A stretch of 64,000 nt of DNA from Apostichopus japonicus (Eukaryota; Echinodermata; Holothuroidea; Aspidochirotida; Stichopodidae): contig NC_092582.1 in the NCBI RefSeq assembly GCF_037975245.1, forward strand, positions 18,564,577-18,628,576, given 5' to 3'. The notes under the pieces are model-generated. The model ran no database searches. It had not been told where the DNA came from and saw nothing but the letters and a program-made list of their open reading frames with translations. A program made the position numbers and the translations under genes. The first letter of the stretch is position 1. Every line of letters begins with the position of its first letter. Shown here piece by piece: positions 47,550 through 58,898 of this stretch.

Positions 47550-48885
47550 CAGGGGCGTATCCAGGAGGGGGGGCGCAACAGGCGCGCGCCCCCCCTATTG
47601 GCCGTCACCAAAAAAAAAAAGTTTAGCAAAAAAAAAAAAAAAAAATGATGACGACCTTGATGTGAGATGTCGGTGATCGCTCAACCCCCCCCCCCCTCCC
47701 GTATGCTTTATTTTTTGTTTGCCAAAAAAAGGTTCTGGCGAAGTTCGGCGGCATAATAGTTTTAGAAACATAGATGGTAATTGTGTTTGTATTATCACTA
47801 TAAACACTAAATGACATGCCAGCCATACTAAATTGTGCATTTTGTGTCCATATTTACTGGAAATGTTGCTTATTATTAAGGTCGAAAAATGGATCACATA
47901 TGGCCATGGGCGGCGATCCTGGGTGGAGGGGGGATATATCCCCCCATGAAAATGGGTGGAGGGGATGTAATGCACCATATCCCCCCCCCCACCAAATGCC
48001 AGGGATAAGAATATTTTCATGCCTACATTTATGCATCTTCGTTAATGTACGGCTCTTTTTTAGCTTCATTTCTCGCCTACCATAAACGCAGTGCGATCTT
48101 TTCAAATAAAGCGTCTTTATAAAGCAAAAATAGTTGACTGTAGGCTTCATTGGCCCTATAACAACAAAATGTATTATTGCGCCCACGGTATTGATATAGT
48201 ACATATATGCACCCTCATAGTATTCATATAGGCCCTATAGTAGGCCTACACATGTACATGTTCCCTCGAACAGCTGAGAATCTCATGTAACAAGGGTAAT
48301 GCTTAATACACGTTTCACCTGGATGCCCTAGCAATCGGTCCTTAGGAATGTAACTATGTGCAATTGTGTATTGCATGTGTATAGGCCTATAATAGCCTGC
48401 ATGAGGCCATTTTCTTCATCGAATAATATAACAGAGCTCTCGAACATTCTAACGTTGCGCCTGAAACAAGATTGACAGGGGCAATTTTCCCCAAAAAACA
48501 CCCGAAATTAAAAAAAAAAAGTATTTTGGATCCTGATTATGAGATATTTCGGCCATGACATCCCTATTTTAAAGTTGGGTATATGCCGCTTGGAAACCTC
48601 GGGAAGTGCCGTTTCCGGCCATCTAGAGGGTTTGTTAATCCCAAAATTTTCTTGTACGCTTCGCGCCAACTCATGGTGGCGCTACGCTTAGATAGTCAAC
48701 AAGGTCATATCCCCCCCCCCCCACTCGGAAGTACGGATCGCCGCCCATGCATATGACACCATTTTGCATTTCAGCCCTTCTTTGAAAGCAAAAATTGTAC
48801 ACCCCTCCCCTTAGACCCATCCCCCAGGACGGCGATCATTCATGCCTGGCGCCCCCCCTATTGGAAAATCCTGGATACGCCCCTG
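47550..48885. mobile_element. G-rich TIR element E3 (1.34 kb)
   Basis: The left end CAGGGGCGTATCCAGGA is matched exactly by the reverse complement of the right end at 48869-48885. A 5-bp repeat CATCT flanks it (47545-47549, 48886-48890). CCCCCCTATTGG occurs near both ends. A second element is nested inside. No transposase frame is seen. Confidence 0.72.
47905..48749. mobile_element. TIR element E4 nested in E3
   Basis: CATGGGCGGCGATCC (47905-47919) is matched exactly in reverse at 48735-48749. The flanks CATATGGC and CATATGAC are a probable 8-bp duplication with one change. Its right part (TCGGGAAGTGCCGTTTCCGG and following) is shared with E1, so the two belong to one family. Confidence 0.75.
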
Positions 48886-48890
48886 CATCT

Positions 48891-49920
48891 GCAACTCCCA
48901 TCAAAATCCATCAAAGATTGACCATTATTATAAGTCTTTTCTCAATTCTAGTTTTATTTATGAATAAACATTTATCTAATTATGCACATTGATGATGTAA
49001 AGGGGGTGGCTGCCGACATTTCGGTTAATATGTTAATCCTTAGTTTTTACGACCTTCGTTTCAAGGATCCCGAAGACAGGTGTGTGGCCTATACGGCGAT
49101 TATTTGAATCTTGTATTTTCTTTTTTGAAAAGAGGAACCATAATCATATTATTCAAATGATATATATGGGCTTGTAATTATGGGTTAACTTATAAAGGAT
49201 TAAAATAAGATATTTTGACGAGCGCAACACTCTTTATCATGGTTTGCATATATGTCATGAGTTTCACAGATTTATCAAACTTCAGCTATTTTATCTTGGA
49301 ACCGACAAGAGCTTTCCGAAAAAAAAGTTCAACAGAGTTTGAATGAGATTACCACACACAACAAACGTACTGAATATGCATAAGGAAAATTGACTAGGTG
49401 TCCGTAATACTTTAACAGTGATGAAAACACAAAGGGACTATAAAAAGAACCCTGGAATAATCTTGCATTCATCTTCAATAAAACAATTGACGTTAGTTTA
49501 AGAGTCCCCAGTCTACAAATGCGAGTAACTCTATCCAGTACGATGTCATTTTCCCCTCATCAAACTGTCTGATCTTAAATAGTTATATAGTTTACAGAGA
49601 AGTACTCGTTTTGACATGTTTATGAGAATTATGGAGAAACGATAACAAACATATATCACGTGCTGCCAAATTGGCCCTCGGCTGTTCCGCAATTTATTAT
49701 GTCAACTGATTTAAAGCGAAACAATATTATCTCAAATTTTAAGTTATATAAAAAGAAGGAACATTTCATCTCCGAGAAAAAATTTTCAGTCCAGTCTTTG
49801 CTTCGATTTACAGAGCTTTGTTCTCAAAACGAAGTCATCGTTATGTAACGGCATATACACTGGTAATTTATTACAGAAAGCTCTCCTTTATCTTGAACTT
49901 GTAAAGTAAGTGGTATCACA
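48891..49920. other. No feature seen
   Basis: AT-rich sequence without convincing frames, repeats or RNA motifs on either strand. Confidence 0.4.
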
Positions 49921-49965
49921 TATATATAATAAATGACTGAAGATCAACACACCAGAAAAAATCCA

Positions 49966-50007
49966 CCTCACGACCGGTTTCGTCCTTTTGAGACTCATCA
50001 GGTGAAG
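49966..50007 (-). ncRNA. Minimal type I hammerhead ribozyme
   Basis: Minus strand, 42 bases. Stem I CTTCAC (50002-50007) pairs with GTGAGG (49966-49971), six pairs with one T-G wobble. Core CTGATGA (49995-50001) is perfect. Stem II GTCT/GGAC closes loop CAAAA, and GAAA follows. Stem III is the palindrome ACCGGT, then C17 of a GTC cleavage triplet, so cleavage would fall between 49972 and 49971. Tiny palindromic stem III is typical of retroelement hammerheads that act as dimers. All invariant core bases are present; activity is inferred. Confidence 0.78.
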
Positions 50008-50010
50008 GTA

Positions 50011-50076
50011 TAGGAATCGAACCACGGACCTTCGTGTCACAGACCTAAGTCCTTCCACCACTAAGCCACAGTGATT
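50011..50076 (-). mobile_element. tRNA-like head of hammerhead-carrying SINE/retrozyme-like element
   Basis: On the minus strand box A TGGCTTAGTGG (50058-50068) and box B GGTTCGATTCC (50013-50023) are both near consensus and spaced as in a tRNA gene. The hammerhead starts four bases downstream of this head. The head resembles those of other SINEs in the window only in its boxes, so it is a separate family. Confidence 0.68.
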
Positions 50077-50080
50077 CTAT

Positions 50081-53000
50081 ACTCGTGTGTTGCGCATTAA
50101 CATTTGATATTGTCACAACAAGGTGTGGTTTTCATAGATGTATACATTCAAGAAACCTGTTTTATGATTTTTTCTTCAATTTAAATTGTGTATACTTTCC
50201 CAATTGATATGTCATTGTAACGTCACATCCCGAACATGAAGTTAGAATTCACTTCAATCCAATGTCAAAACAATCAAATAAAACATAACTCAAACCAAAA
50301 AAAAAAACATTTTGCAGACAGTCAGTGTGCATCAATGACATCACACATGTTCACCTCATGTACAAACTATATATGACAGTTTGATCTATATCAATATGCG
50401 GGGAAGCGCCGCTGAGCAGGAATTGATGTATATATATTTCACCAGAACGCTTATAATTTTGTTCCTCTTTCATGAATTTCTAATATAAATTATTCCTCCT
50501 GGAGGCCTGGATGATATTCAGATGTACATTTTTGAAGTTTTAATGCAAAGGACATTCAGAATGTCCCTTTCTCGTAGATGTAACACTATGATGCGCACTG
50601 TGTACAAACTGTCACAAATCGTGTGTTATGGTCTGACCGTCCCTTCAAGGAGTAGTTCCTCGTATCCCTACCCCTACCACCAAAACACACCCTCTGTTCA
50701 CCAGTAAAGCATGCAAACAGTTATAACTGTTAATGGTTTAACTTACGTTACCTTGTTACAAACATAGTTCGGTTTTAACTGATTATCTGTTCCTCGCATT
50801 TTTTCACCAGATTGAACGGATTAAGAAGCTACCAGAATCGAATGATTGAAACAAAAGTTAAGTTGGAATTTTGGTGCTGTACTTAAATTTGGAGTCTACA
50901 GTGTGCTGCAGTATAAATCGTATCGTAGTGTTTTCAATATTCTCCACTCCCCCTCCCCCCCCTCCCCCTCACATACCTCACACTGTTTGGTTTGTTTATT
51001 AGGTTCTCCCCGATATTCCAATGGTAAACATGGTGCATAGGCCTACTTACTTTAAAGAGAACAATATTCCAAATATTTCAAGATCTACATGTCTTTGTTC
51101 TCTGTATTTAAAATTTCATCAAAATGGATATTTTTTTTAGTGTAGACATATATTCTTTTCCTCTGTGGATAAATGATTGAATTAAACAAAGTCAAAACAA
51201 CTACATTTCCAGCTTAAGTGCCCTATAATGACGTCATTCATTATAACTGTTGCCAGATGCATTTACACAATGTCACAATTTACAGTTAAGAATAGACTCT
51301 CACATGCATGCGTAGGCGTCTACCGCAAACCGGATAAGTTGGAAATATTAATTAAAGTTTGGGAGCAAAAGAAACGTGCATTCTATCTGTTTTCCTTCAG
51401 ATTGCAACAGGAACTAAAAACATGCATGACTTGAAAGAGAAACGGCTGCTGGGAGACAATCTATAACAAACAGTGGCCGCGATATATCCGACGGTAGTCT
51501 GGACAAGCCAACTAAATAATATTATGTATTCCAATCGAGCGTGTTATTTACCTGTAGATTGAACCTGACTAGATGTATTTATCAATCGATTTTCCGGTGT
51601 ATTTGGTTGTTAAACCGAAACTGTCCGATCGCACATTACTGATATGGAAGCCTATGAGTTCCCACGTCACAAAAAAATTTGGTCTCCCTCCTGCTCCCCG
51701 TTTTGAAACTTTTTGCCCTGTAATCCTTTCAGTGCGGACTAAGTATAGCCTAGGCTATAGGTTAATATAATTGTTTGCTGTTAAGTACCTATCCTAACGT
51801 ATCCTATCATATCCTATACTATCCGATCCTATCGTATCCTATCACGTACCTTCCCCTCGCTCATGCATGCTCTATGATGCAGGTTTTACTACGCCTCGTG
51901 AAAAGCTGATAATTTAATCCTTCAGTATGAAGTAGGAAAAGTGTTGCAAGATATTTTTGTCTTGTTTACTTTTTGACAATAGAACGGGATTCAAACCGCT
52001 GTACATAGCATTACAAGTCATGTGTTCATACCGTTAACTGACCTATCCAGCCCTATGCAGTTGGTGGCGATCCTTATATAGCCATTTTTTTGCTAGGGTG
52101 GGACAGTTAGGAGTCACATTATCTTGGGTACCGTGTAATCATTACCCTGCGAATGAACATCAGAAGGTCACTCTAATTCGGGGCATAGGCCTATCTAAAT
52201 TAATCACGTTCCATAAATAAATTTCATTCATTTAAAAAGGATGTAGGCCTATACTGCTATTAAATACAATGTGTGTTTTCACCATGAAAACGTACATTGA
52301 CCTACAACGTCTCCCACACCCGTCCTCTCCCCACGTCGACACCAAGGTCGATATTTCAAACTAATTACTACCCTGCCCCTGACCGGCCCCTGACCGTTGT
52401 TGGAATATCAGCAGAATTTTGAGTGATATGAAACCGTAACATACCCTACACCAGTTCCAATAAATGCAAATGGAACACAGTTACCGTCCTTCCATGCATG
52501 TGTAAAAAAGAATTCCAGCCGACGACCTTCCCTCTTCCCCCTCCCCCTCCCCCACCCCCGATCCCCTTCATATATGATGCCACGATTGTTTTCTCAGATA
52601 ATTTATACTAAACGCAAAGTCTGCTTCACGAAAGGAGACGTATATTATAAAAGAACCAAAAAAACTTGTTGGCAGTGTGACTTTTGCTCTGTTTTACCAA
52701 ATATATGGGTTGAGGGGGGGGGGGGGGGGCTGGTTATTATCCTGCTATATCAAGGCAGACCAAATTTCACTCGGACACTTAAGTCCAACCGGACAACGTT
52801 TCTTTCCAAATTTGACTGTTTTGGTTGAACACTTCACAACAGCGGGCAACATTACTGCCAACACCAGCATTGTTGCGTTATAGTATGTTGATTGGAAGGC
52901 GATATTGTAGTGTTTCCTGTAACGTGCCTACAGCAGGAAGTGACGATATTGCTTTGCTGTGGAAATAGTGTGTGAAACATCCACACATTGTCATGAATTG

Positions 53001-54465
53001 GAATACGGGTGGTTTCCCCAACTTGACTAAGAAAGATAAAGTAACTCGCGTGATCTTTTCAAGGAATTCTGAACGAAAAGGTCAACTTTCGAATATTCAC
53101 TGAGGTAAATAAGGAGTGATATCGGGAATAATATTTATAGTTCAGTTTGATGTTTCTCCCCCCCCCCCTTCAGGGAATCACTGCACCCTTCTCTTCCTTC
53201 TTCTTACATCCCTCTCTTTCCCCTCCCCATCCTTCCTCCCTCTCCCCTTCCCATTTCCTTTTCCCCTTATGTACAAAGAAGTCAAAATATTCAAGAAGCC
53301 TATAACTGCCTATAGATAAATTGAAGTTTATCGTTACCTTCAAATATTTCCTCATACGCATTTCTTACATGAGGATGAGTCTGGGGATACACCTCAGGAC
53401 CCAAGGGTCAATGGGGGGGGGTGCAGTATGAGATAAAAACTAATGTACTTAATTGCATTTAATGACAGCTGCTGATATGCAAACGATGCACACATAAATA
53501 GTTTCTCGTGATAAAGACAAACTAAAAGCATGTTATGTTGAGGTCCGGGAAAAGATGGAACAGGTGTGAGATTATGCCTACTACAACAACAAAAAATCAA
53601 TGAATTGATGAAGATCTCAAAAAGGGGGCTCGGTGACATAACCAGTCCACTTGGCGTGACCTGTTTCAATCCTTTTAATGTTGTATACAATATTCTCAAA
53701 ACGAACGCCATATACGACGTCTCAATTTTCTCAATACTGCATACAGATCACGGAGCTCTTTGGAGGGAATTATTGCCTTAGAGCTACTGGATGCTAATTA
53801 TGCTCCTCTTAACATACTAGCTCAGTAGCTTGGCTAGCCAAATTTCTATTTCAAAAATAATAAAGTAAAAGTTGATTATTTGCTAAACTTTCCGGTCCCC
53901 CCCCCCCCAATATATTGCTAATACTTAATGCATGCATAAAGTATATTGTCCGGGTAAACCAAATGATGAGAGCCGAATGCATCCATTTATTATACTTTGT
54001 TCGTCTCGTAAAGAAAGAAATTTAAATTTTAGACGTGTGTCTTCGCTTTGATCAATTTACTGGAGGTTTACTAAAACTGCCCGACCAAACGCCAACACAT
54101 ACTGCTGTGCATAGTTTAATATTCTATATACAGAGCGTGGAAATAGTTCCAAAGTGCAAAGGTGACAGATAAAATAGGAAATGCACATCGCGCTCCTACT
54201 GAGAAAAATGACAAGTCAACGACAGGTAGAAAGGAAGCAGCCATGGTCACGACCCCGTAAAGGACCAATTACTTACCATCAAACACCTGCTTGCATTATA
54301 CATGATATTATATACGGTATGATATATATGATATAAAAAACAGTTAAGTAAGGAACTGGTCATTGCATGTGACTCTATTCTCTAACAAACGACACCATGG
54401 AACGAATATCAATAAATTGATATCTCATAAATATGCATAGTTTATTACCGATCACGTATTGTGTA
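50081..54465. other. No gene seen; CRE site and short repeats
   Basis: A perfect TGACGTCA lies at 51229-51236. A CCTATCCTATC-type pentamer array lies at about 51787-51845. Several G or C runs (for example 52715-52729) occur. Short frames here have no recognisable product. Confidence 0.45.
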
Positions 54466-54618
<153 letters not shown>

Positions 54619-55557
54619 ACCATTTATAATTTGTGTGATCGTTATCTGTGAAATCGAACCATTGAATCGTGACTATTTTAATATCCTTCGATTACACACA
54701 GGAAGCTCCCCGACCTTTCACTACAATCTTTTCTTGTGTGGTATACACTTGCCTCCGGTGAAATACGCGCACAAGTTTTCATACCAGAAATCAGTTTTCA
54801 ATGGTCTGTATGATTGTTGCCCAGGGGATCGTTTTCAAATTTGTCATGATTTAATCACATTTGATGTCCTTTTAATAACGGGTATAGATCTCTGAATTTG
54901 ATTTACTATTTTTGAGTGTGACGCTGCAGACAGTGGATATTAATTTCGGGTTTTCATCGGCGCACCATCAAAGCGACGAATTTGAACCATTGTTATAAGT
55001 GGTATGAACAGGCTTTGACGAGAAACACATATAGAGAGAGACAGACGGGGTGGACTCGAGGTGGAGAAAGAGGAGGAAATGGGTGGGGGTAGTGAAGGGA
55101 GAGATGAGTAATGGCTGGTCCCGGGGCGCAGGTCACTGAGACACGGGAAAGTGTCGGATGATAAAAAATATACTCATTTTACACAATAATCTGAAAGAAA
55201 ACTGAAGAGTGGAAACACCTAGGGCCCAATGATAGCTTTGTCCCCCGGACTCGACCTGTCGCTATCCTCTCGGCGCCCTGGATATGCTATTCTGTGTAGA
55301 AACCTCTGCCCCACCCCACTCTCTCTCTCTCTCTACACCCCTCCTGTAACAAACGTAACAGTCATAAGTATATTAAATACCATGATTTGTGTAACATATT
55401 CGTAACATGATCACATACCGCCTGCAATCTAGCAAAAAAGAAAACGATTGTAAAGTTAATATATTCTACGCTAATATCTATATATATAGACCTGTTCGAT
55501 GGATTCGGTTATCTCAACCTACTTTACAAATCTCACCCATACCCCCAGTACTTACCC

Positions 55558-55609
55558 CTCCTCCTCCTCCTCCTTCTCCTCCTCCTCCTCCTCCTCCTCC
55601 TCCTCCTCA
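55558..55609. repeat. (TCC)n microsatellite
   Basis: An almost perfect TCC/CTC run that produces poly-Pro or poly-Ser frames. Confidence 0.95.
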
Positions 55610-55611
55610 AG

Positions 55612-55827
55612 TCACACAAAGAAAGGGCTGGTGCGTGACATCACTGCTTCAAATGAGCAAGCACCTGCGCTCATATCACAGGAAGAACAGCATGGGCGCC
55701 AAAATCTAATATCTCTGCAACAACTATATAACCAAGCTTACCCCATTTTAGATCGCCTATACTCGCCCTCCCTAATCCACATTAGGACTGTGGACATGGC
55801 TATCAGCCCAGATGGACCCGGGGCCAG
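55612..55827 (+). CDS. Possible exon of unknown gene
   Basis: A 216-base open stretch between an AAG acceptor preceded by a long pyrimidine run and a GGCCAG|GTATGT donor, phase 2 both ends. It encodes HTKKGLVRDITASNEQAPAL and goes on through YNQAYPILDRLYSPSLIHIR to SPDGPGAR. The product is not recognised. It could be a transposon fragment or chance, since no neighbouring exon was found. Confidence 0.22.
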
Positions 55828-56533
55828 GTATGTTACCGGGCCCCTTGTTTGAAGTTCTCACATGGACGAATTTTTCTGGTGGGCGGAAACTCTGATCTGG
55901 CCCATCCTTATGGTTATACGCACACACTATATATACGTGTACTTGTTTGTTCGCGTTTTTATCAGCAAAACCAACTATAATGCGCCACGTTTGTATTTAA
56001 GGAGCTTAAGTTACATTATTCTTCATTCTAACCGGGCCCCTTGCCTATGGTCACCTGACCCCTTCTCGTCAGGCCTGATGGGTAAGGGAGAAGTTAGAGT
56101 CCAGGCTGGTTGGCTGAGAGTAGGCCTTTATCACGAATCCCAGATCAAAACCTCGTGTACCAACAGGTATATAGGTCCCTGGTTTTTCTTTCTTACGTTC
56201 TATACACACTCCTTCCCTGTCGGTTATATATACATTATATCATACGACAACGGAGAATAAACAGTTGAAAGCTAAAATTCCTTTGGGGTTTTGATGGTGG
56301 GCATACCATAGACCACATACCATGACGGAAACGTATATAAATGGAATTAGCGATCCACTTGGCGGTAAATTCTATTGTATAATGATTAAAGTCTGCTCTG
56401 TTAAGGATTTATCAGGATGAGAATTGCAACAAGATGAGAGGGTGTTAGCAGGCTTTCATGTCCGTTAAAGTAGAAAGGAAAAGCATGCAAACATCTGTTG
56501 ATTCAGGCAGCTTAAGTGGTTTGCATTAAGATA

Positions 56534-56567
56534 AAGAAGAAGAAGAAGAAGAAGAAGAAGAAGAAGG
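56534..56567. repeat. (GAA)n microsatellite
   Basis: About eleven AAG/GAA triplets, purine-rich on the plus strand. Confidence 0.9.
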
Positions 56568-57791
56568 GGGACAAATCCGGCCGTCATTTATAAACGAGGC
56601 GAAATTTCCACAAGGTGGTAATAATTTGCTCCGGTTTACGTTACTTTGTGTTAAATGAGCTACTGGTGTGAGTTATTCTCCTTTCCAGTTGATGCGGCAC
56701 ACTTCACACACAGAATAAAAGGGTAACTTCAAAAGAGTGGTTTAAAGGTGTATTAAGCTCTACAGACACTATGGCAATGAGCCGTTGAGGTATGCCGCCC
56801 AATCGGCCCGGCTAATGCAGTGAATTAATGCATGCGGCAAACGAGAGAAAACGCCTAAAAAACAAAACCAAGAGCAGCAACGCTGTAGAAGCTCAGCTAA
56901 GCTTGTATTTGAGATATTTGTTTTGATTGGCAATATTTCTGAGCAGTTTATCCGTAATTTTTTTGTGCGAAAAATATAAGACATAGGCGGGATAAACGGA
57001 ATGTTAGTTCCTTCCTCCCATCTCGGCCTTTCCGGTGCCTTTTGCTCCTTTTAGCAGACATAGTTTGTTAATTACAGTGTTAGAAAGTTGTAGTCCTTCC
57101 AAACGAACTTATTTTATGTAATAGATCGTTGTACTTATTACCATAGGGATAAACTATGCCCCATTGCAAAAATAAACAACCAACAGAATATGCACTTGGT
57201 AGTTTTCATTCATGCAATAATGGAACGAACACGTAAAAAAGGGTCTTCTCTTCTAAATCTGCTAAAGTGTTGTGGATATCACGTTTGAATTGTGCTAACC
57301 CAAAATTGCTCACGACAATTGCACCCATACAATACGACCTGCAAATCGGAATAGGCTCGAACAATATAGGTCATTCTCAGATGTGGCATTCCACACGCAA
57401 ACTGTGAAAAAGTTCTAAATTACAAATGTGCCATGAAGTCCTCACACAGAGAATGACTTCAAACGCGATAAACGAAGCCTGAATAACAATCAAATATTAA
57501 ACTTCATCGCTAGTCTCCCACGGGTGGAATTATTTCCCAAAATGACGGGAAAGTTAAGATGGAAGACATTTTGCTACTCACACCAAAACGCATACTGGTC
57601 ATGAATACTAAAAAGTTTAAAAACAGATGTCGGACATTGCATACGATCTGTGACCTACATTTCATCATAACTGAAAACTCTACAGAAGGTCCTGTTTTGG
57701 GCCCTCATATGACGGCAAAAATATATTTCCTGAACAATTTTGTCTGAACAACATTGGTTCACCACTATTCAAACGTTATATCCACAACATT

Positions 57792-58337
57792 TCAGATTTG
57801 GACAAACGCTCTTGTAGTAGCATTTTTTTCCAGATAGTTGTTAATAGTTGATGTAAAAGGGTCCCAAGTCTTTGTCGAGGCCGGTGACTTAATACGAAAG
57901 ACCCAATCGATTTCTTTACGTTTACGTTCAGTAGCTGATTTGAAGTTCGAGGCAATTAAAATACATTTTAGGTTTTTGAGAGAATGACTATGAAGATTGA
58001 AATGTTCGGAAACTGGAAATCCTGAAAAATTATCACGAATAGATTTTTTGTGATTGTTAAAACGTAAGCGGAACCGGGAGCCTGTTTCACCTACATAATT
58101 GCCCTCTTTGCAAAGTACACAGTAGAAAATGCAAATAACATTAATAGAATCACAAGAGAGGGAAGGGGGTCTTAGACTAAAGTGAACATTGGGAATCTTG
58201 ACCACGGTGCCTGGGGTAATATGGGGGCATATTTGGCATCGAGGTTTACTGCAAGGGAAATTGCCTGCGGAGGTGGAAACTGAGTGGGGGAGCCTGGAGG
58301 AAGTGAGCCTCAACAAAAACTTGGGACCCCTTAACAA
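57792..58337 (-). mobile_element. Penelope-like element fragment: GIY-YIG endonuclease C-terminus
   Basis: The 181-residue frame has the Cys-rich lead CSKPRCQICPH, then INVICIFYCVLCKEGNYVGE, in which YVGET replaces YIG, followed by RFRLRFNNHKKS and ERKRKEIDWVFR. These match the GIY-YIG core with its Arg, His and Glu as found at the C-terminus of Penelope-like reverse transcriptases. The start listed is not an ATG, and a TAG lies just before it, so the copy is 5'-truncated and lacks the reverse transcriptase. The endonuclease frame itself has no stop, suggesting a fairly recent insertion. Confidence 0.85.
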
Positions 58338-58498
58338 CTATCAGGTCTACAAGCATATGTAAATCCGTTCTTTGCTCCTTAATCCGCTTCTTGTATAGTC
58401 ATGGTTTATTTGGTTTTAATTCCATCAATGCAACTTGCACTTATCTAGCGTCATACTTTCATTGTGTTACATTTTGTACTTTTCATTCGACTGCCAAG

Positions 58499-58538
58499 TA
58501 TTGCTGACGAAGGTCCCAGGGGACCGAAAATTCCAATA
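58499..58538 (+). ncRNA. Hammerhead-like motif beside the Penelope-like fragment
   Basis: Stem I TATTG/CAATA (58499-58503, 58534-58538) is perfect. CTGACGA (58504-58510) fits CUGANGA, then one extra A, stem II GGTCC/GGACC around CAGG, GAAA (58526-58529), and a palindromic AATT as stem III before C58533. Penelope-like elements are known to carry hammerheads in their terminal repeats. The extra A next to stem II departs from the minimal consensus and the strand is opposite to the endonuclease frame. Confidence 0.5.
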
Positions 58539-58603
58539 TATTTTCTAAAACTTACTCCATATTTGTCAATTATGAGTCATATCTTATTTCTCTAATAATA
58601 AAT

Positions 58604-58609
58604 AAATAA

Positions 58610-58670
<61 letters not shown>
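58604..58670. repeat. (AATA)n-(TA)n microsatellite
   Basis: AATA/AAAT tetramers run into a pure TA tract. Confidence 0.95.
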
Positions 58671-58674
<4 letters not shown>

Positions 58675-58736
58675 TGGTTGGTTGGCGTCTATCTTGGCGC
58701 AGAGTGCTATATGTCCGGTGGACAGAGCGAAATATA

Positions 58737-58898
58737 TGTTGAGACTAGTGGAGCACTATAGTAGTTATAACTCGGAGTTTCACGCGTTGAGCGTGAAACT
58801 CCGAGCGAGTTGTCTGCAGACAACTCGCACAACGCGTGAATCGCTCAACGCGTGAAACTCCGAGTTACAACTACTATAGTGTTCCCCTAGTCTCAACA
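58737..58898. repeat. Foldback palindrome with three nested hairpins
   Basis: The arms 58737-58793 and 58842-58898 are inverted repeats identical at 54 of 57 positions. Within, CTCGGAGTTTCACGC (58771-58785) pairs with 58791-58805 around GTTGA, and 58805-58828 is a perfect 24-bp palindrome centred on CTGCAG. The arms end near (CA)n/(TA)n runs. Confidence 0.88.

Larger units (their letters stand above)
49921..50080 (-). mobile_element. tRNA-headed, hammerhead-carrying short retroelement
   Basis: The unit reads on the minus strand: tRNA-like head, hammerhead, a short body with GGATTTTTTCTGG and GTTGATCTTCAGTCA, then an AT tail. The (TA)n-side tail and order head-ribozyme-tail resemble the Schistosoma SINE-like hammerhead elements. 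Exact ends and target duplications were not found. Confidence 0.55.
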
